Numbered from the stretch's first letter, positions 7,818 through 16,511 are shown. The stretch is 22,189 nt of DNA from an uncultured beta proteobacterium (GCA_902826155.1 CADEDU010000047.1:31583-53771); one strand, 5' to 3'. A program made the numbers and translations. The notes: generated by a model not told the origin, from the letters alone.

Positions 7818-8669
7818 TCAGATCTCGCATACCGGCTCGCGACTAGTGCGAGGCGCCGACCGGCGGGTGTGCCCAAGCAGGCCCTGGATCTGATCCGCCG
7901 AACACCCTAGCGCGCGCTCGATGAACGGGCGCGTGCGCTCCCAATCCGGACAGAAGTCAGGCGCACGAACCCAGTCGGCAAGCAGGCCGATGGCGATTAG
8001 TTGCTGCGAGACATCGCCGCCTTGCCCATGCGGCGCGATGGCGTCGGGTGCGTGATGATTGCGAATCGCGTCGACCAAGCCCGGCTCCAATCCCCAGCTC
8101 GAGGCAAGCAGGGCTCCCGCCCGCGCATGATCGATCTCAATCGATGCGGCCTGCGCGTCCGCGTTCTCGAACGCATCGCTCGACTTCGTGCCCGGAAAGC
8201 AAGGCATCAGGGCCAGCGTTCCGCAGTCGCGCAGCGCGCAGTACGTGCGAACCAGATCCGCGGGCACGCTTCCAAGCGTCATGGCGAGCGCTGAGGCGAA
8301 CTTTGCGTCTTCCTCGATGCGCGTCCAGGCGTGTTGCAGGCGTGGATCGTCGCTGTACGGGAACGCACCGTTGGTCAGGGCGTGATGGAGCAATCCGGCG
8401 CTCATTTGAGGGCCGATTTGTGCAAGCGCAGCATCGAGGCTCCGGGCGCGCTCCAGCCTGGCAGTGTCACGGTTGGCCAATGCGATGATCGCCGCGGTCA
8501 AGGCGGCGTCAGTGCCAATCTGCACGGCAAGCTGGCGCGAGTCGAATTGCGCGCGCTGAGCCAGTGACACCACCGCGCCCGCTGCGCGCGGTGAGGGCGG
8601 TAATCCGTTGTCCTTCGCGATCCGCTTGAAACGGTCGATCGCAGTGGTGGGCGGCATAGAGACCGACAT
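7818..8669 (-). CDS. HDOD-domain protein
   Basis: The 283-aa product has the HDOD layout: the N-terminal helices 'LPPSPRAAGAVVSLAQ', then 'LAVQIGTDAALTAAIIALAN' (the segment that in the family reads as 'I..D..L...iL..aNS'), a middle 'SLDAALAQIGPQMSAGLLHH', and the HD-like end 'WGLEPGLVDAIRNHHAPD'. HDOD proteins are mostly regulators linked to c-di-GMP, chemotaxis or stress signalling, and usually lack the metal-binding His-Asp pair of true HD hydrolases. ATG 8669 is taken as the start; ATG 8657 is an alternative, and the frame stays open upstream without coding character. It lies downstream of, and on the same strand as, the acyl-CoA synthetase, 165 bases away, so co-transcription is possible. 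Confidence 0.8.
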   Translation of the reverse strand: MSVSMPPTTAIDRFKRIAKDNGLPPSPRAAGAVVSLAQRAQFDSRQLAVQIGTDAALTAAIIALANRDTARLERARSLDAALAQIGPQMSAGLLHHALTNGAFPYSDDPRLQHAWTRIEEDAKFASALAMTLGSVPADLVRTYCALRDCGTLALMPCFPGTKSSDAFENADAQAASIEIDHARAGALLASSWGLEPGLVDAIRNHHAPDAIAPHGQGGDVSQQLIAIGLLADWVRAPDFCPDWERTRPFIERALGCSADQIQGLLGHTRRSAPRTSREPVCEI

Positions 8670-8834
8670 GTAGGGACGAGGGAGACGAGAGCGACGCAGA
8701 TGCGCCCGGCTCGCTGTACATCGGCGCCGCAACCGCGTGACTTGAATCGCGCGCGCGTCAGATGCAGGCTGTTCCACCGCGACCCTCGCCAACTAGATCA
8801 CGCCGCGAGATTGTGCGCGTGTGATTGTGCTCAT

Positions 8835-10913
8835 CTACTGTCGCGGTCCGGCGAGGACGATCAGGCCGTCGACTGCGATGGCTCCCTGTTCACGCACGAT
8901 GACCGGATTGATCTCAGCTTCGGCTACGGGTTGGCCCGGCACGCGCGCGAGCACGGACAGCGCGACGACGATCCGCGCCAGCGCGTCGAGGTCACCGCGG
9001 GGCGCATTGCGATAACCGCGCAGCAGCGCGAAGCTCTTCACGCGCCCGATCATTGCACGGGCCTCGTCCAGATCGACTGGTGCGACGCCTAGTTGATAGT
9101 CATGCAGCACTTCGGCGAGTTTGCCGCCGGCGCCGACCAGCACCACCGGTCCGACCTGGGGATCGTGCCGATAGCCGACGATGGCCTCGGCCAGTCCGCC
9201 GACCATCGACTGCACCAGCACGCCGTCGATCGGTGCGTCCGGCCGTGAGCGACGCACTCTGTCGATCAGCTGCGACGCTGCGGCGTGCAGTTGCGCATCG
9301 TCGTGGATGTCCAGCGCGACACCGCCCACGTCGCTCTTGTGCGCGATCGCCGCGCTCGAGATCTTCACCGCGACCGGGTAGGGCACTTGATGGGTGAAGT
9401 GCGGCGGCTGCGCGAGCGCGCACTGAGCCGTTGGGATGGCGAGTGACTGAAACACACCGAGTGTGTCGAGCTCGTTGAGCGTGCCGGTGCGCGCCGTCTG
9501 CAGAAGCGGACGCGCGCGAATGGCATCGTCTCTCGCACCGAGTGGCGCGCGCCACGCGAACAATGCGGCGATCGCATCGGCGCATGACTCGGGCGTACGA
9601 AACGCCGCAATACCTTGTTCACTCAGCCATGACAAGGATTGCGGCGCGTCCGGGGCGAAAAACGCAACCAGTGGCTTGCCGTCGCGGCGTGCATCGACGA
9701 TCGGCTTGACCGCCAGCTGCGGTTGGAACTGTGCGGACGAGCCGACGACGGCGAGTACGGCGTCGCATCCATCCCAGGATTGCAGTCCCTCCAGCACGGC
9801 ACCGTATTTCGCACTGGTGGCCGCGAGCGTCAGATCGATGATCGGTGACTTGCGTACGGTTACGCTGGCTTTCGCCATGCGTGCAACGAATGCATCATCG
9901 GGCGTGGCGACATCCAGGCCGAGGGTGCCCAGGCGATCCGCTACCGTTGCCGCGCCTCCGCCGGTGGTCGTGACGACCGCGACCCGCGCCTTGGCGACGG
10001 GCGCTGGCCGACGATTCGCAAGCAGCGGCGCGATCTCGAGCAGCGTCTCCAGATGATCCACCCGCACGATGCCGTGGGTGCGAAAGAACGCATCGGCGAC
10101 GTCGTCGGCGCCCGCCATCGCGCCGGTATGCGAAATCGCCAGCGCTTCGCCGACGGCCGAGCGCCCAAGCTTGTAGACGATCAGGGGCTTACCGGCCGCG
10201 AACGCGCGTCGCGCGGCGCGCGCCAGAGCTGGTGCGTTGCGCATCGACTCCATGAACAATGCGATCGTCTGCGTGTGCGGATCATCAACCAGCATGTCGA
10301 CGATCTCGCCGACCGACAGATCCACCTCGTTGCCTACCGAGACCAGTTTGGCGAAACCGAATCCGCGCGCCAGACCGCGCGAGAGCAGCGCACCCATCAT
10401 CGATCCGCTTTGCGAGACGACGCTGATCGGCCCGGGCCGGATGGCCTCCATCTCCAGCACCGCCACCACCGAGAGCATCGCGCCGCTGTGCACGTTCGCC
10501 AACCCGATGCAGTTCGGGCCGATGAGGCGAATGCCGTGGCGTTGCGCGCATTGCAGCACTTCACGCTGCAACCCGCGGCCTTCCTCGCCTGCGTCGGCGA
10601 ATCCATCGGTGTAGATCGTCGCAACCTTCACGCCTGCCGCGCCGCAATCCTCGATGGCGGCGATCACGTCGCGCGTGGGAACCATGATGAAAGCGTGATC
10701 GACCGGCGCGCCGATCGAGGCCACGCTCGGATAGGCGCGCCGTCCGAGAATCTCGTCGCGCCCGCGGTTGATCGGATAGACCGCGCCGCGAAAGCCGTGT
10801 CTGAGCAGGAAGCGCTGCGGACGCGCAGTGTTCTTGGCGACATCGCCCGATGCACCGACCAGCGCGACCGAGCGCGGATCGAGCACAGCCTGAGCAAGCG
10901 TGAAGGCGGTCAT
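8835..10913 (-). CDS. Acyl-CoA/acetyl-CoA synthetase, NDP-forming, fused alpha-beta chain
   Basis: The 692-aa protein has the full single-chain arrangement. An N-terminal CoA-binding Rossmann domain (VALVGASGD at 16-24; 'LIGPNCIGLAN' at 130-140) is followed by succinyl-CoA-ligase-like flavodoxin domains (SVVSQSGSMMGAL at about 164-176; the phosphohistidine motif ISHTGAMAG with His262) and a C-terminal ATP-grasp domain ('VAVKISSAAIAHKSDVGGVA', 'GGKLAEVLHD', 'VAEAEINPVIV'). It would interconvert an acyl-CoA and ADP/GDP plus phosphate with the free acid, CoA and NTP in the cytoplasm. Substrate acid is not predictable. ATG 10913 sits divergently from the flavin reductase gene. Confidence 0.9.
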   Translation of the reverse strand: MTAFTLAQAVLDPRSVALVGASGDVAKNTARPQRFLLRHGFRGAVYPINRGRDEILGRRAYPSVASIGAPVDHAFIMVPTRDVIAAIEDCGAAGVKVATIYTDGFADAGEEGRGLQREVLQCAQRHGIRLIGPNCIGLANVHSGAMLSVVAVLEMEAIRPGPISVVSQSGSMMGALLSRGLARGFGFAKLVSVGNEVDLSVGEIVDMLVDDPHTQTIALFMESMRNAPALARAARRAFAAGKPLIVYKLGRSAVGEALAISHTGAMAGADDVADAFFRTHGIVRVDHLETLLEIAPLLANRRPAPVAKARVAVVTTTGGGAATVADRLGTLGLDVATPDDAFVARMAKASVTVRKSPIIDLTLAATSAKYGAVLEGLQSWDGCDAVLAVVGSSAQFQPQLAVKPIVDARRDGKPLVAFFAPDAPQSLSWLSEQGIAAFRTPESCADAIAALFAWRAPLGARDDAIRARPLLQTARTGTLNELDTLGVFQSLAIPTAQCALAQPPHFTHQVPYPVAVKISSAAIAHKSDVGGVALDIHDDAQLHAAASQLIDRVRRSRPDAPIDGVLVQSMVGGLAEAIVGYRHDPQVGPVVLVGAGGKLAEVLHDYQLGVAPVDLDEARAMIGRVKSFALLRGYRNAPRGDLDALARIVVALSVLARVPGQPVAEAEINPVIVREQGAIAVDGLIVLAGPRQ

Positions 10914-10955
10914 GCGCGAGAGTTCGATTCGAAAGCGGGACGTTGGACGTCTGCG

Positions 10956-10974
10956 CGGACAAGCTCGTTGTCCG
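10956..10974. repeat. Inverted repeat between divergent acyl-CoA synthetase and flavin reductase genes
   Basis: CGGACAA (10956-10962) and TTGTCCG (10968-10974) form perfect 7-bp arms with a 5-base spacer. There is no T-run on either side. The position, about 43 bases before the acyl-CoA synthetase start and 50 bases before the flavin reductase -35, fits an operator for a shared regulator, by inference. Confidence 0.4.
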
Positions 10975-11023
10975 GACCGCGACGCGTCGTCATTGTAGAG
11001 GCATGATCCGTTACTCGAATGCT

Positions 11024-11052
11024 TTGACCGCGCGCATCACCCCGACAATAAT
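11024..11052 (+). promoter_or_regulatory. Sigma70-type promoter of the flavin reductase gene
   Basis: TTGACC at 11024-11029 and AATAAT at 11047-11052 match the -35 and -10 consensus at 5/6 each, with an optimal 17-base spacer. Predicted transcription start is near 11059, giving a 20-base leader that contains GGGAG at 11068-11072. Confidence 0.65.
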
Positions 11053-11078
11053 CGGTCCGTGTCCACTGGGAGCATTGC

Positions 11079-11711
11079 ATGGAATTCGATTTCGGCTCGC
11101 TCAAGGCGAGTGAGCGCTACAAACTGCTGGTCAGTCTGGTCGTGCCGCGGCCGATCGCGCTGGTTACGACGGTTGGTGCAAACGGAGTGGTCAACGCCGC
11201 GCCGTTCAGTTTTTTCAATGTTCTGGGCGACGATCCGCCGATCGTGATCGTCAGTGTCGATCGCAAGCTCGACGGAAACCTCAAGGACACCGCGCGCAAC
11301 ATCATCGACTCGCGGGAATTCGTCGTGCATCTGGTCGACGAAGCGATCGCGCAGAAGATGCACGGCTGCTCAGTGGAGGCTGCCGACAACGTGAGCGAAC
11401 TCGATCTGGTGGGGTTCTCGCGACTACCTTCCAAGATGGTGCGCCCGCCACGGATCGGCGAAGCTGCTGTCGCGCTCGAATGTACGCTGCACTCGAACAT
11501 CGAGACGGGTTCGCGCAACCTGTTCATTGGGGAGGTGAAGTGGCTGCATGTGCGCGACGGCATCATCGATCCGCGTACGCTGCGCAGAGTGCCCGAAACG
11601 TTCCACCCGATCGGTCGGCTCTATGCCAACAAGTACTGCAAGCTCGGCGCCGAATTCGAGTACGACAACAACCAGTACATTGAAGTGATGCATCGCATGG
11701 GGCGGGTGTAG
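11079..11711 (+). CDS. Flavin reductase-like FMN-binding family protein (DIM6/NTAB)
   Basis: The 210-aa protein starts with 'YKLLVSLVVPRPIALVTT' (about 14-31) and 'NAAPFSFFNVLGDDPPIVIV' (39-58), the split-barrel flavin-binding signature of this family. 'EFVVHLVDEAIAQKM' and 'LFIGEVKWLHV' continue the barrel. Such proteins bind FMN and reduce flavin with NAD(P)H or act in small oxidoreductase systems in the cytoplasm. ATG 11079 is preceded by GGGAG at a 6-base spacing. It is divergent from the acyl-CoA synthetase, has its own promoter, and appears monocistronic because a sigma54-type promoter follows. Confidence 0.88.
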   Translation: MEFDFGSLKASERYKLLVSLVVPRPIALVTTVGANGVVNAAPFSFFNVLGDDPPIVIVSVDRKLDGNLKDTARNIIDSREFVVHLVDEAIAQKMHGCSVEAADNVSELDLVGFSRLPSKMVRPPRIGEAAVALECTLHSNIETGSRNLFIGEVKWLHVRDGIIDPRTLRRVPETFHPIGRLYANKYCKLGAEFEYDNNQYIEVMHRMGRV

Positions 11712-11720
11712 GGGGAAAAT

Positions 11721-11760
11721 CGCACAGTCGCAGGCAGCGTTGCGCCAGCCTGCGAGTGCG
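11721..11760. repeat. 40-bp interrupted inverted repeat between flavin reductase stop and the sigma54 site
   Basis: CGCAC-AG-TCGCAGGC (11721-11735) and GCCTGCGA-GTGCG (11748-11760) pair over 13 bases with a 2-base bulge and a 12-base loop. It begins 10 bases after the flavin reductase stop. On the plus strand no T-run follows. On the minus strand the hairpin is followed by ATTTT, so it could act as a weak terminator for antisense transcription, or as a binding site next to the promoter. Confidence 0.5.
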
Positions 11761-11765
11761 AATCG

Positions 11766-11781
11766 TGGCAAACTTGTTGCA
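11766..11781 (+). promoter_or_regulatory. Sigma54 (RpoN) -24/-12 promoter upstream of gmd-fcl
   Basis: TGGCAAACTTGTTGCA matches the TGGCACG-N4-TTGCW consensus at five of seven -24 bases and all five -12 bases, with the strict GG-N10-GC spacing (GG 11767-11768, GC 11779-11780). Predicted start is near 11792, giving a leader of about 110 bases to gmd. It implies control by an enhancer-binding regulator. Confidence 0.65.
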
Positions 11782-11900
11782 CATGAAGAGGCACGTTCGT
11801 TCTCCGGCGGTACTCTTCGGCACGTCAGAGCCAAAGTATTGAATTGGTTCACAGCCGCACCCCTCCAGTCAGCGGCCTCGCTGAGGCGCCGCGCGAATCG

Positions 11901-12986
11901 ATGGCAAAAACCGCACTGATCACCGGCATTACCGGGCAAGACGGCGCCTATCTCGCTGAGTTTCTCCTCGCCAAGGACTACGTCGTCCATGGCATTAAGC
12001 GACGCACCTCGCTGCTCAACACCGATCGGATCGATCACCTCTATCAGGATCCGCACGTCGACAACCGGCGGTTCGTTCTCCATTACGGAGATCTGACCGA
12101 CTCGCTCAGTCTGCTGCGCATCGTGCAGCAGGTGCAGCCCGACGAGATCTACAACCTCGGCGCGCAGAGCCACGTCGCGGTGTCGTTCGAGGAGCCCGAG
12201 TACACCGCGAACTCCGACGCGCTCGGTCCACTGCGGCTGCTCGAGGCGATTCGCATTCTCGGGCTGGAGAAGAAGACGCGCTTCTATCAGGCGTCGACCT
12301 CCGAGCTCTACGGATTGGTGCAGGAGGTGCCGCAGAAGGAATCGACGCCGTTCTATCCGCGCTCTCCGTATGCGGTGGCCAAGCTGTACGCCTATTGGAT
12401 CTGCGTGAACTACCGCGAGGCCTACGGCATCTACGCCTGCAACGGCATCCTGTTCAATCATGAGTCCCCACTGCGCGGCGAGACCTTCGTGACGCGCAAG
12501 ATCACCCGTGCGCTCGCCCGCATCAAGCTCGGTCGCCAGCATTGCCTGTTTCTGGGCAATCTCAGCGCCAAACGCGACTGGGGCCATGCACGCGACTACG
12601 TCGAAGCGCAATGGCTGATGCTGCAACAGCAGAAACCCGAGGACTTCGTGATCGCCACCGGCCAGCAGTACAGCGTGCGCGAGTTCGTCGATCGTGCCGC
12701 GCGCGAGTTGGAAATGCCGCTCAAGTGGCAGGGCACCGGTGTAGAGGAGAAGGCGCTCGACAGTCGCGGGCGCGTTGTCGTGGCGGTCGATCCGCGTTAC
12801 TTCCGACCGACCGAGGTCGAAACCCTGCTTGGCGATGCGGGCAAGGCTCGTGCGAAGCTGGGCTGGACGCCGCGCACCTCGTTCGCGGAATTGGTGGCCG
12901 AGATGGTGCGCGAAGACCTGCGCGGCGCCGAGCGCGATGAGCTGGTCACGCGCGAAGGCTTCAAGGCCTACGACTACCACGAGTAG
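11901..12986 (+). CDS. gmd: GDP-mannose 4,6-dehydratase
   Basis: The 361-aa short-chain dehydrogenase/reductase-fold enzyme converts GDP-D-mannose to GDP-4-keto-6-deoxymannose with bound NADP. It has [12 protein letters not shown] (residues 9-20), the nucleotide-binding 'HYGDLTD' (61-67), the catalytic segment TSELYG (Thr133, Glu135) and SPYAVAK (Tyr157, Lys161). '[20 protein letters not shown]', '[13 protein letters not shown]' and '[17 protein letters not shown]' are hallmark GMD segments. I chose ATG 11901 because family similarity starts exactly there; the frame is open upstream from a TTG at 11844 but that part is not family-like. It lies behind a sigma54-type promoter and 15 bases before fcl, so the two should form an operon. 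Confidence 0.96.
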   Translation: MAKTALITGITGQDGAYLAEFLLAKDYVVHGIKRRTSLLNTDRIDHLYQDPHVDNRRFVLHYGDLTDSLSLLRIVQQVQPDEIYNLGAQSHVAVSFEEPEYTANSDALGPLRLLEAIRILGLEKKTRFYQASTSELYGLVQEVPQKESTPFYPRSPYAVAKLYAYWICVNYREAYGIYACNGILFNHESPLRGETFVTRKITRALARIKLGRQHCLFLGNLSAKRDWGHARDYVEAQWLMLQQQKPEDFVIATGQQYSVREFVDRAARELEMPLKWQGTGVEEKALDSRGRVVVAVDPRYFRPTEVETLLGDAGKARAKLGWTPRTSFAELVAEMVREDLRGAERDELVTREGFKAYDYHE

Positions 12987-13001
12987 GCACTGCCTCCAGG
13001 G

Positions 13002-13955
13002 ATGACTCCGAGCGACAAGATCTACGTGGCAGGGCACCGCGGGTTGGCGGGCTCGGCGATCCAGCGCTGTCTCACCGCACGGGGCTACTCGAACCTGCTG
13101 GTGCGCAGCCATGCCGAACTCGATCTCACGGACCGCGCCGCAGTCGAGCGTTTTTTCGCGAGCGAGCGGCCGCAGCACGTGTATCTGGCGGCAGCGCGGG
13201 TCGGCGGCATTCTCGCGAACAACACCTATCCGGCCGACTTCCTGCGCGAGAACCTGCTGATCCAGACCAACGTCATCGACTGTGCTCACCGTTTCGGCGT
13301 GCGCAAGCTCATGTTCCTTGGCTCCAGTTGCATCTATCCGAAGCTCGCGCCGCAACCGATGAAGGAAGAGCATCTGTTGACGGGATTGCTCGAGCCGACC
13401 AACGAGGCCTACGCGATCGCCAAGATCGCCGGCATCAAGATGTGCGCGGCCTACAACCGCCAGCACGACTGCAACTTCATGGCGGTCATGCCCACCAATC
13501 TGTACGGTCCGGGCGACAACTACGATCTCGCCAACTCGCACGTGCTGCCGGCGTTGATCCGCAAGGCGCACGAAGCAAAGGTCGCCGGCCATGCCGAACT
13601 GCCGGTATGGGGCAGCGGCACACCCCGACGCGAATTTCTCTACAGCGACGATCTTGCCGATGCGTGCGTGTTCCTCATGGAGCGTTTCGACGCCAGGGAT
13701 CTGGGCGAATTCGTCAATGTGGGCGTCGGCCACGATCTGAGCATCCGCGAACTCGCCCAGACCGTGTGCCGCATCGTCGGGTTCCAGGGAGCGCTGCGCT
13801 GGGATGCAAGCAAGCCCGACGGCACGCCGCGCAAGCTTCTCGATGTTTCGCGTCTGAGCGGGCTTGGCTGGCAGGCGCGCGTATCGCTCGAACAAGGCAT
13901 CGAACGCGCATACGCCGATTTCCGCGAACGATTCGCCGACCGGGCGCTCGCTTGA
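13002..13955 (+). CDS. fcl: GDP-L-fucose synthase (GDP-4-keto-6-deoxymannose epimerase/reductase)
   Basis: The 317-aa enzyme completes GDP-L-fucose synthesis using NADPH. The N-terminal GHRGLAGSA (11-19), '[21 protein letters not shown]', the catalytic serine region GSSCIYP (107-113) and Tyr137/Lys141 in '[11 protein letters not shown]' are all present, as is '[13 protein letters not shown]' and '[18 protein letters not shown]'. It follows gmd by 15 bases and uses ATG 13002 with a close AGGG upstream. Together the two genes supply GDP-fucose to a glycosyltransferase that is not in this window. A wcaG name is also used for this gene. Confidence 0.95.
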   Translation: MTPSDKIYVAGHRGLAGSAIQRCLTARGYSNLLVRSHAELDLTDRAAVERFFASERPQHVYLAAARVGGILANNTYPADFLRENLLIQTNVIDCAHRFGVRKLMFLGSSCIYPKLAPQPMKEEHLLTGLLEPTNEAYAIAKIAGIKMCAAYNRQHDCNFMAVMPTNLYGPGDNYDLANSHVLPALIRKAHEAKVAGHAELPVWGSGTPRREFLYSDDLADACVFLMERFDARDLGEFVNVGVGHDLSIRELAQTVCRIVGFQGALRWDASKPDGTPRKLLDVSRLSGLGWQARVSLEQGIERAYADFRERFADRALA

Positions 13956-14002
13956 GGCGCGATCCGATCGCTAGCTAGCACACGCATTCCCAAAAACAAC
14001 AA

Positions 14003-14021
14003 GGCATCGCAGCGCGATGCC
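14003..14021 (-). terminator. Hairpin with T-rich tail on the minus strand
   Basis: GGCATCGC (14003-14010) and GCGATGCC (14014-14021) form a perfect 8-bp stem with a 3-base loop. Read on the minus strand the stem is followed by TTGTTGTTTTT, the layout of an intrinsic terminator. No annotated minus-strand gene ends here, so it may block antisense transcription entering fcl. On the plus strand no T-run follows. Confidence 0.4.
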
Positions 14022-14044
14022 AACCGCCGTGAAGATAATCCGAA

Positions 14045-14069
14045 GCGCCTGGCGAGTATCGACAGGCGC
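14045..14069. repeat. Inverted repeat in the leader of the TPR lipoprotein gene
   Basis: GCGCCTG (14045-14051) and CAGGCGC (14063-14069) are perfect 7-bp arms with an 11-base loop. It precedes an A-run and two Shine-Dalgarno-like sites, so it could affect translation of the downstream gene. Confidence 0.35.
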
Positions 14070-14076
14070 CCAAAAA

Positions 14077-14097
14077 AAGGAGGTAACGAACGGAGGT
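14077..14097 (+). promoter_or_regulatory. Two Shine-Dalgarno sequences before the TPR lipoprotein gene
   Basis: AAGGAGGT at 14077-14084 is a full 8-base anti-SD complement but lies 17 bases before the ATG with no start codon at a normal distance. A second site, GGAGGT at 14092-14097, is spaced 4 bases from ATG 14102 and is the likely functional one. The first may serve as a standby ribosome site. Confidence 0.6.
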
Positions 14098-14101
14098 TTG
14101 C

Positions 14102-16483
14102 ATGATCGGTATCCGCATCGTTGCCATCGGCGTCAGCGCCGTGATCCTCGCGCTGGCGGGCTGCGCCAGCAAAGAGCAGCAGTACTCCAAGCATATGCAG
14201 AAGGCGCAGGACTTCTTCGCCCGGGAGGATCTCGACAAGGCGATGGTCGAAGTCCGCAACGCCATCCAGATCGATCCGCGCGCGGCACCACCACTGCATC
14301 TGGCCGGGTTGATCGACGAGAAGGCGCAGAACTGGTCGCGCGCCTACGCCAATTTCAACCGCGCGCTCGAACTCGATCCGCAATTGCATGCTTCGGCGGT
14401 GCGCATGGCGCGGCTGCAGATGTTCGGGCGCGACCTGGCCGGTGCCGAGAAACGCCTGAACGAAGTGCTGGCGAACAAACCCGATGATCCCGATGCCCAG
14501 GCCGTGCTGGCACGACTGCGCGCCATTCGCGGCGATCTCGACCGGGCCCTCAACGAAGCCAACCGTGTGCTGGCCCAGCAGCCTGGCCACGTCGAGGCGG
14601 CGACGGTGGCTGGCGCCGTGTTGCTGCAGCAGAACAACGTGCAGCAGGCGCAATCGGTGCTGCAGAACGCACTGAACACCAACCCGCAGTCGCTCGAGAT
14701 TCGCGCAGCGCTCGGCGCAGCGTTGGCCCGATCGGCCGATCGTCAGGCCTTGGAACAGAATCTGAAGTCGATGGTGGAGCTGGCGCCCAAACGGTTCGAG
14801 TATCGCGCGGCGCTTGCGCAGTTCTACGTGCGCACCGGCCAGAACGACCAAGCCGAGCAGACGCTCAAGGACGCGATCGCGGCGAACAAGGACGACGATC
14901 AACGCTACATCGCATTGGCGGATCTGATCACCGCGCGTGATGGCGCCGATGCCGCGATCAAGGCACTGGAAGGCTTCGTGGCAGCACGCCCCAAAGCCCA
15001 CACGTTACGGTTGAAGATCGCGCAGTTGTACACCGGCACGGCACGGCCCGAGAGTGCGATCAAGGTGTATCAGGAGGTGGTCGAGAAGGAGAAGTCCGGT
15101 CCGATCGCCCAACAGGCGCGCTTGATGCTCGCCTCGAACAATCTGGTCACCGGTCGGCGCGACGAGTCCGAAAAGCTGATCGGCGAGGTGCTCAAGGAGA
15201 ATCCGCGCGACCATGCCGCACTGCTTGCGCGGGCGCAGTTCGCGATGTCGCGCAAGGACTGGATCAGCGCGATCAATGATTTGCGCGCGGCGCTGAAGGA
15301 TCAGCCCGAATCGGTCCAGGTCGTGTCGCTGCTGGCCAACGCCCATCGGCTCAACAACGAGTCGGCGCTGGGGCGCGACGTCATCACCTCGGCAATCAAG
15401 TTGCTGCCCGACAACAAGGAGCTTCGCCTGGTGCAGGCGGACTACCTGCAGGCGACCGGCAATGCGAGCGCGGCCCTGCGCGAACTGGAAGAAGTGATCA
15501 AGCAGGATCCGAAGTTCATCCGTGCATACGAGGTGAAGGCGGCGTTCCACATCCGCGCCAAGGAGCCGGCCGCCGCTGAGCGCACGTTCGCCGCGCTGAA
15601 AAGCGCGTTGCCCGATAACCCGATCGGTGCATACCGGCTCGGCCTGACGTTCGCGGCGCAGAACAAGTTCGACCTGGCGGTCCGCGAGCTGGAATCCGCC
15701 TTGGCGAAGGCGCCGAACTCGCGCGAGGCCGTCGCCGCGCTCGTCACGATCTACGCGCGTCAGGGCAAGATCGACGAGGCCGTCGCACGCACGCAGCGCA
15801 TCGCCAAGGAGCAACCGAACGCGCTGGTACCGCAACTGCTGCTTGGCGACCTGCAGACCGCGGCCAAACGATTCGACCAGGCCGAAGCGGCGTTCAACCG
15901 AGCGCGTGAACTGGCGCCGAAGACGAGCGGACCGTACCTTGGCCTGGCGCGGATGCATTCGCTCCGTGGTGACCGCGAGCGCGCCTCCGGTTTGCTGGAA
16001 CAGGCACGCAAGGAGATTCCGAACGATCCGTCACTGATGCTCGCGCTGGGCGAGGTGTATCAGCGCGTCGGCGATGTCGAGAAGGCGATCGCCCAGTACG
16101 AGAACGTGGTCAAGCACAACCCGGGCAACGAACTGGCCGCGAACAATCTCGCTTTCCTGCTCGCCGATCAACGCACGGACAAGTCCGATCTCGATCGGGC
16201 GCTCACGCTCGCCAAGCGATTCGAGGAATCGACCAACGCGGCATTCCTCAACACGGTCGGCTGGGTGTATTCCAAGCGCGGCGAGCACGATCAGGCGCTC
16301 GCGTACCTGCGCAAGGCGCACGAGTTGTTCCCGGACTCGCCGAATTACATGTACCACCTCGGGGCGACCTTGCTCAAAACGGGGGACTCGGCGCAAGGAC
16401 GCACGCTGATCAAGCGCGCGATCGACTCGGCCGAGGAGTTCGGCGAACGCGAGCAGGCCCGCAAGCTGCTGGCAAGCGGGTAG
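14102..16483 (+). CDS. PrsT/AlgK-type TPR lipoprotein for exopolysaccharide export
   Basis: The 793-aa protein begins with a lipoprotein signal: hydrophobic 'IVAIGVSAVILALAG' with Cys21 in the lipobox L-A-G-C. The rest is almost wholly tetratricopeptide repeats, with recurrent 34-residue helices such as 'AMVEVRNAIQIDPRAAPPLH', 'AYANFNRALELDPQLHASAV', 'AVRELESALAKAPNSREAVA' and 'AIAQYENVVKHNPGNELAAN'. The C-terminal 'NAAFLNTVGWVYSKRGEHDQ' and 'LFPDSPNYMYHLGATLLKTG' resemble the end of PEP-CTERM system TPR lipoproteins (PrsT). It would be outer-membrane anchored in the periplasm and scaffold export or enzyme complexes. It has its own leader after fcl and strong ribosome sites. The TPR lipoprotein call is secure, the PrsT label is from resemblance and context. 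Confidence 0.85.
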   Translation: MIGIRIVAIGVSAVILALAGCASKEQQYSKHMQKAQDFFAREDLDKAMVEVRNAIQIDPRAAPPLHLAGLIDEKAQNWSRAYANFNRALELDPQLHASAVRMARLQMFGRDLAGAEKRLNEVLANKPDDPDAQAVLARLRAIRGDLDRALNEANRVLAQQPGHVEAATVAGAVLLQQNNVQQAQSVLQNALNTNPQSLEIRAALGAALARSADRQALEQNLKSMVELAPKRFEYRAALAQFYVRTGQNDQAEQTLKDAIAANKDDDQRYIALADLITARDGADAAIKALEGFVAARPKAHTLRLKIAQLYTGTARPESAIKVYQEVVEKEKSGPIAQQARLMLASNNLVTGRRDESEKLIGEVLKENPRDHAALLARAQFAMSRKDWISAINDLRAALKDQPESVQVVSLLANAHRLNNESALGRDVITSAIKLLPDNKELRLVQADYLQATGNASAALRELEEVIKQDPKFIRAYEVKAAFHIRAKEPAAAERTFAALKSALPDNPIGAYRLGLTFAAQNKFDLAVRELESALAKAPNSREAVAALVTIYARQGKIDEAVARTQRIAKEQPNALVPQLLLGDLQTAAKRFDQAEAAFNRARELAPKTSGPYLGLARMHSLRGDRERASGLLEQARKEIPNDPSLMLALGEVYQRVGDVEKAIAQYENVVKHNPGNELAANNLAFLLADQRTDKSDLDRALTLAKRFEESTNAAFLNTVGWVYSKRGEHDQALAYLRKAHELFPDSPNYMYHLGATLLKTGDSAQGRTLIKRAIDSAEEFGEREQARKLLASG

Positions 16484-16511
16484 CGAGCGACGCGCATTTC
16501 GGCCGCACCTG

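Noticed and set aside
11424..13895. 823-codon minus-strand ORF antisense to gmd and fcl
   Set aside because: A GC-driven shadow of two highly conserved genes on the plus strand; the translation has no family features.
13640..15958. Long minus-strand ORFs antisense to fcl and the TPR lipoprotein (453 and 317 codons)
   Set aside because: Arginine/histidine-rich shadow frames opposite clear TPR repeats.
14102..16483. TPR repeats considered as a DNA repeat array or CRISPR-like structure
   Set aside because: Repetition is at protein level (34-residue TPR), not in nucleotide sequence; no conserved repeats with spacers.
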